Part shown: one piece after another, positions 60,638-64,000 of the stretch
How positions within the stretch are numbered: position 1 is the stretch's first letter
Layout of the letters: every line of letters begins with the position of its first letter
DNA from: CAZRGV01 sp964599655
GTDB taxonomy: Bacteria; Planctomycetota; Planctomycetia; Isosphaerales; Isosphaeraceae
DNA: 64,000 bases
NCBI GenBank assembly: GCA_964599655.1
Contig: CAZRGV010000010.1
Coordinates: forward strand, 1-64,000
Direction: 5' to 3'
The notes under the pieces: generated by a model
Databases searched by the model: none
The model's input: the letters and a program-made list of their open reading frames with translations, nothing else
Told to the model about the DNA's origin: nothing
Translations under genes and position numbers: made by a program

Positions 60638-63600
60638 ACGATCCGATCGGCCCGAACCCACCCGATCCCACCGAGGCCGACGAGGCCAGGCTCGCCGAGA
60701 AGGTGGCCGAGCTGGCCGAACGCCTCCGCCGCGGCGAGTCGATCGACCAGACCGACGACAATAGCTTCCATGCCGATGAACTCCGCGGCCTCCTTCCCAC
60801 GATGCGGATGTTGGGCGAGCTCTCCAGCCCGATGGCGCGGGAGACCGGCCTCGGCTCCCTGGGCGATTTCCGGATCCTCCGCGAGGCGGGGCGAGGCGGA
60901 ATGGGGATCGTTTATGAGGCCGTGCAGGTCTCGCTGGATCGGCGAGTGGCCCTGAAGGTGCTCCTGGAGGCCGCCGCGCTCGACCCCAGACACGTCCAGC
61001 GGTTCCACGTCGAGGCCAGGGCCGCCGCGAGCTTGCACCATCCCCACATCGTGCCGGTCTTCGCCATCGGATCGGAAAGCGGCATCCTGTTCTACGCGAT
61101 GCAGTTCATCGAGGGCCGGAACCTCGCGCGAGTGATCGAAGGCCAAGCCAAAGGGTCGGACTCGGCCTTGGGACTGACTCGAGATCGCATTCGCGGCGTT
61201 GCCGAGCTCGGCCGACAGGCGGCGGAAGCCCTTGCGTATGCCCACGACCGCGATGTCCTCCACCGCGACATCAAGCCGTCGAATTTGTTGCTGGACGCGG
61301 CCGGTCACCTCTGGATCACCGACTTCGGCCTGGCCCGGATCCAGGGCGACCTTGAGCTGACTCGCACGGGCGACCATCTCGGCACGCCGCGGTATATGAG
61401 TCCGGAGCAGGCGCTGGGACGTGCCACGTCCCTCGATGGAAGGACGGACATCTATTCCCTCGGGGCCACCCTCTACGAGCTGCTGACGCTTCGGCCCGCG
61501 TTCGACGGCGAGGATCGGCTCAAACTCCTTCGGCAGATCGCGGACGACGAGCCGATCTCTCCCCGACGGATCGACCCGAGGATTCCCGTCGACTTGGAGA
61601 CGATCGTCCTGAAGGCGATGGCCAAGGACCCGAACGATCGCTACAGGACGGCGGCGGAACTGTCCGAAGACCTCCAGCGGTTTCTGGACGATCGGCCGAT
61701 TCGGGCGAAACGGCCGACGTTGCAAGAACGCGCGGCGAAGTGGGCTCGGCGGAACCGGCCGATCGTGTCGGCGGGGATCATCGCGGCCCTGGTGATCCTT
61801 GTGGCGCTGACCAGCCTGGGCATCTGGTCGATCGTCTGGCTCCAGCAGTATAACGTCGCGCTGCGCCGGGAGGTGGAGAGGGCCGACACCAACGCCCGGC
61901 TGGCTCGGCGACACCTGCTCGCCTTCGAGCTGCGGCAAGCCAAGGAGTTCCTCGACACCGGGGAGATTGAGCGGGCCCAGAACGTTCTCGACGCGGTCGA
62001 GCCCGGTCCGGATGGCCGCGATCCCCGGGGGTTCGCCTGGCATTACTTGAACCGCCAGGCGCGGCGGGAGATCATCCAGCTTCGCACAGGTAACCCCAAC
62101 CTCTACGGCTTCGCGCTCTCGCCCGACGGGCGGACCATCGCCACTCGCGATATCGAGAACCGGATTGAGCTCTGGAACGTGGCGACGCAGTCTCGGCAGG
62201 CCGACCTCACCGGAACGGACCTTCACGCGATTGCTCCGTCCTTCTCTCCCGACGGACGGTGGCTTGCGGCCATCGAGACGGATGGAACCTCCTCGGATCT
62301 CGATCATCGACTGGGCGCCGTCGTCTGGGATGTCGCCAGCGGCCGACTTCTGGCTCGGGTGCCGACGCGGCAAAACGGACCACCCCTCCTCCTGGCGGGT
62401 TTCGTCCGCGAGCACACGCTGGGTCTGCATCGGGGGGATGACTGGTTCACTCTCTGGGGCTTGGAGTCCGACTCGACGCGATCGGGACGGGTCGGATCCT
62501 ACTTCACAGGAATCGCCGCGGGCTGGGAACCAGGGGGTGGCGTCATCATCCGTGAGGGAGACCGGCTACGGGTCGCGGATGTCGAGGCCGGTACCGCGGG
62601 GGTCGAGCTCGAGGGCGTGCATGGGAGCGATCAAGGTGTCTGGGGCTGGTCCGAGGATGGCCGGATGATCGCATCGGCCTTTGTGGATGGCCGCGTGATC
62701 CTCTGGGAGGCAGCCACGGGCGCCGAGCGGGAGCGGTACCGCGCCGACCCGGGTCGGCTCCAGCAAATCGTCTTCTCGCCAGATGGCCGCTACGTGGCCG
62801 CCCGGGATGATACAACCGGGCAGATCCATCTCTGGGATCGATCGTCGCGACGGTCACGAACCTTGCAGGTCGACGAACCCGGCCGATCGCGCCGCGATAT
62901 GTCGATCGCTTTCTCTCGCGACAGCCGGTGTCTGGCCGTGAATGCCTGGGGCATTCCGGGCGGGGCGACCCGGGTTGCACTCTGGGACGTCGCCACCGGC
63001 CAGCGCGTGAGGGTCTGCCCCGCCCGCCCCACGGAGGGCGGTTCGGGGCATCTGGCATTCACTCCCGACGGGCGCTTCCTGATCGTGAGCGGCTCGACCT
63101 CGGTCGTGCTCTGGCGACTGGCTCCGACACCACCCGTCGCCCAGGCGGGGCACCTGGACGAGGCCTGGGCCGTCACGTTCTCTCGCGAGGGCAATCTGCT
63201 CGCTTCGGGGAGCGACGATGAGGGTGGCAACGAGCCGAACACGATCAAGCTCTGGGACCCGAGGAGCGGCCGGCTCGTGCGGGGTTGGCCTGGTGGATCG
63301 GGCACCGTGTCGTCACTGGCGTTCGCGCCCGATGGCCAAACCCTGGCCTCGGCGCACCTGGATGAGTCGGGAAGCGTGCGGCTCTGGAACGTGGCCACCG
63401 GCACACTCCTGGCCACACTGGAAGGGCACTCGAAGAGGACTCGGAGCGTTGCATTCCACCCCAGCGGCCGCTGGCTCGCGTCGTCCTCCGCGGACGGGAC
63501 GGCCCGGATCTGGGATGTTGCCGAAAGGCAGTGTATCCAAGTCCTAGAAGGCCACGATGGGTCCGTCCAAGAGGTGACGCTCTCCCCCGACGGCACGACC

Positions 63601-64000
63601 CTCGCCACGGCCGGGAGTGACGGAACCCTGCGCCTCTGGGACTTCGCCTCCGGTCGTCCCATCCGCGTGTTCAAGGGCAGGAAGTTCATGGCGACGGCGT
63701 TCTCCCCCGACGGCACATTGTTAGCCGCAGCCGACGAGGCGGGCCAGGTCCGGCTCTGGGCCACCCAATCGGGCGAGCCTCGCGGAACCATGCGATGCAG
63801 CCAGGCGTCCCTCAACGCCTTGGCCTTCACTGCCGACGGTGAGGCCCTGGCCGCCGCGGGAACGAGTGGACGCATCCAACTCTGGGACGTGATGACCGGC
63901 CAGGAGCTTCTGACCCTGACGCGGGAAGGGCCGCAGGTCAACGGCCTGGCCTTCTCTCCCGACGGCTCGACGCTTGCCTCTTGCAGCCACGATGGGGCCG
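60634..64000 (+). CDS. Ser/Thr protein kinase with WD40 propeller tail (partial)
   Basis: Kinase domain about residues 79-350 with the GRGGMG loop (86-91), Lys108, HRDIKPSN (210-217) and DFG (230-232), all intact. A transmembrane helix (about 375-400, VSAGIIAALVILVALTSLGI) is followed by WD40 repeats from about residue 480: ALSPDGRTIATRD, AFAPDGQTLASAH, AFHPSGRWLASSS, TLSPDGTTLATAG and others, at least twelve blades before the window ends at 64000 with no stop codon. The propeller is outside the cytoplasm if the helix is real. The gene starts in the sigma-factor stop codon (ATGA) and continues past the window. Confidence 0.92.
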   Translation, partial: MNDPIGPNPPDPTEADEARLAEKVAELAERLRRGESIDQTDDNSFHADELRGLLPTMRMLGELSSPMARETGLGSLGDFRILREAGRGGMGIVYEAVQVSLDRRVALKVLLEAAALDPRHVQRFHVEARAAASLHHPHIVPVFAIGSESGILFYAMQFIEGRNLARVIEGQAKGSDSALGLTRDRIRGVAELGRQAAEALAYAHDRDVLHRDIKPSNLLLDAAGHLWITDFGLARIQGDLELTRTGDHLGTPRYMSPEQALGRATSLDGRTDIYSLGATLYELLTLRPAFDGEDRLKLLRQIADDEPISPRRIDPRIPVDLETIVLKAMAKDPNDRYRTAAELSEDLQRFLDDRPIRAKRPTLQERAAKWARRNRPIVSAGIIAALVILVALTSLGIWSIVWLQQYNVALRREVERADTNARLARRHLLAFELRQAKEFLDTGEIERAQNVLDAVEPGPDGRDPRGFAWHYLNRQARREIIQLRTGNPNLYGFALSPDGRTIATRDIENRIELWNVATQSRQADLTGTDLHAIAPSFSPDGRWLAAIETDGTSSDLDHRLGAVVWDVASGRLLARVPTRQNGPPLLLAGFVREHTLGLHRGDDWFTLWGLESDSTRSGRVGSYFTGIAAGWEPGGGVIIREGDRLRVADVEAGTAGVELEGVHGSDQGVWGWSEDGRMIASAFVDGRVILWEAATGAERERYRADPGRLQQIVFSPDGRYVAARDDTTGQIHLWDRSSRRSRTLQVDEPGRSRRDMSIAFSRDSRCLAVNAWGIPGGATRVALWDVATGQRVRVCPARPTEGGSGHLAFTPDGRFLIVSGSTSVVLWRLAPTPPVAQAGHLDEAWAVTFSREGNLLASGSDDEGGNEPNTIKLWDPRSGRLVRGWPGGSGTVSSLAFAPDGQTLASAHLDESGSVRLWNVATGTLLATLEGHSKRTRSVAFHPSGRWLASSSADGTARIWDVAERQCIQVLEGHDGSVQEVTLSPDGTTLATAGSDGTLRLWDFASGRPIRVFKGRKFMATAFSPDGTLLAAADEAGQVRLWATQSGEPRGTMRCSQASLNALAFTADGEALAAAGTSGRIQLWDVMTGQELLTLTREGPQVNGLAFSPDGSTLASCSHDGA

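Noticed and set aside
1..64000. tRNA, rRNA, CRISPR arrays, or insertion sequences
   Set aside because: No cloverleaf, repeat-spacer pattern, transposase motif or terminal repeats were recognised. Short tRNA-like folds could be missed without a search program.

Overview
The window looks like a chromosome segment of a high-GC Planctomycete, probably of the Isosphaeraceae type. This rests on family content, not on any search: DUF1501 and DUF1549/DUF1553 cytochrome proteins in an overlapping pair, twin-arginine Gfo/Idh/MocA oxidoreductases and sugar-isomerase-like TIM barrels, Ser/Thr kinases fused to FGE-sulfatase or WD40 domains, and an ECF sigma factor overlapping a kinase-WD40 gene. Coding density is high with strong GC bias, so antisense frames stay open for long distances. 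The assembly has three N runs (2782-2791, 5622-5670, 44945-44954) and one suspicious poly-G stretch (about 4099-4190), each inside a gene.

Layout. 1-3.2 kb: three small hypothetical genes and a secreted HExxHxxGxxH metalloprotease. 3.3-11.6 kb: a chemosensory operon on the + strand in the order receiver-PP2C phosphatase, STAS protein, CheA, methyl-accepting chemoreceptor, CheW, CheR, CheB. It has no stand-alone CheY and no flagellar genes, and its only non-CheB response regulator drives a PP2C-type phosphatase, so it more likely controls a partner-switching (gene-regulation) output than swimming. 11.7-26 kb: two short-chain dehydrogenases, a Tat-exported TIM-barrel protein, a kinase-FGE fusion, a 1811-residue secreted WD40/PDZ/pseudo-caspase protein, a secreted outer-membrane-like protein, and a Gfo/Idh/MocA oxidoreductase.

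26.6-53.6 kb: an almost uninterrupted extracellular contractile injection system (eCIS, Afp/PVC-like) locus. In order it encodes a DUF4255 (terminator/cap) protein, a Pro-linker beta-sandwich protein, sheath 1, tube 1, sheath 2, tube 2, a LysM tail protein, a 67-residue small protein, a gpD-like hub, a gpV-like spike with beta-helix repeats, a gp25 wedge, baseplate J, a tail-protein-I fused to an NHL-type propeller, two large proteins that share a previously unlabelled paralogous module, an unrecognised 591-residue protein, a DUF4157 protein that is the best cargo candidate, an Lgt-like polytopic membrane protein, and, on the opposite strand and abutting it, the two-module AAA+ ATPase. Short spacings and ATGA overlaps suggest one or two transcripts. 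A perfect 16-bp palindrome and a sigma70-like promoter lie in the 737-bp region upstream.

53.7-58.6 kb: a minus-strand block of Gfo/Idh/MocA, DUF1501 and DUF1549/1553 genes typical of Planctomycete carbohydrate/sulfatase-associated modules. 58.6-60.0 kb: 1.4 kb without a convincing gene, ending in an inverted repeat with a consensus -35 box. 60.0-64.0 kb: ECF sigma factor overlapping a Ser/Thr kinase with a WD40 propeller tail, cut by the window end.

The eCIS locus is the most interesting system. It is recognisable as eCIS, but has an unusual sheath-tube-sheath-tube order, an NHL-fused baseplate protein, a Cys-rich paralogous protein pair and an Lgt-like protein, and I could not recognise a tail fibre, a PAAR tip or a classical tape measure.
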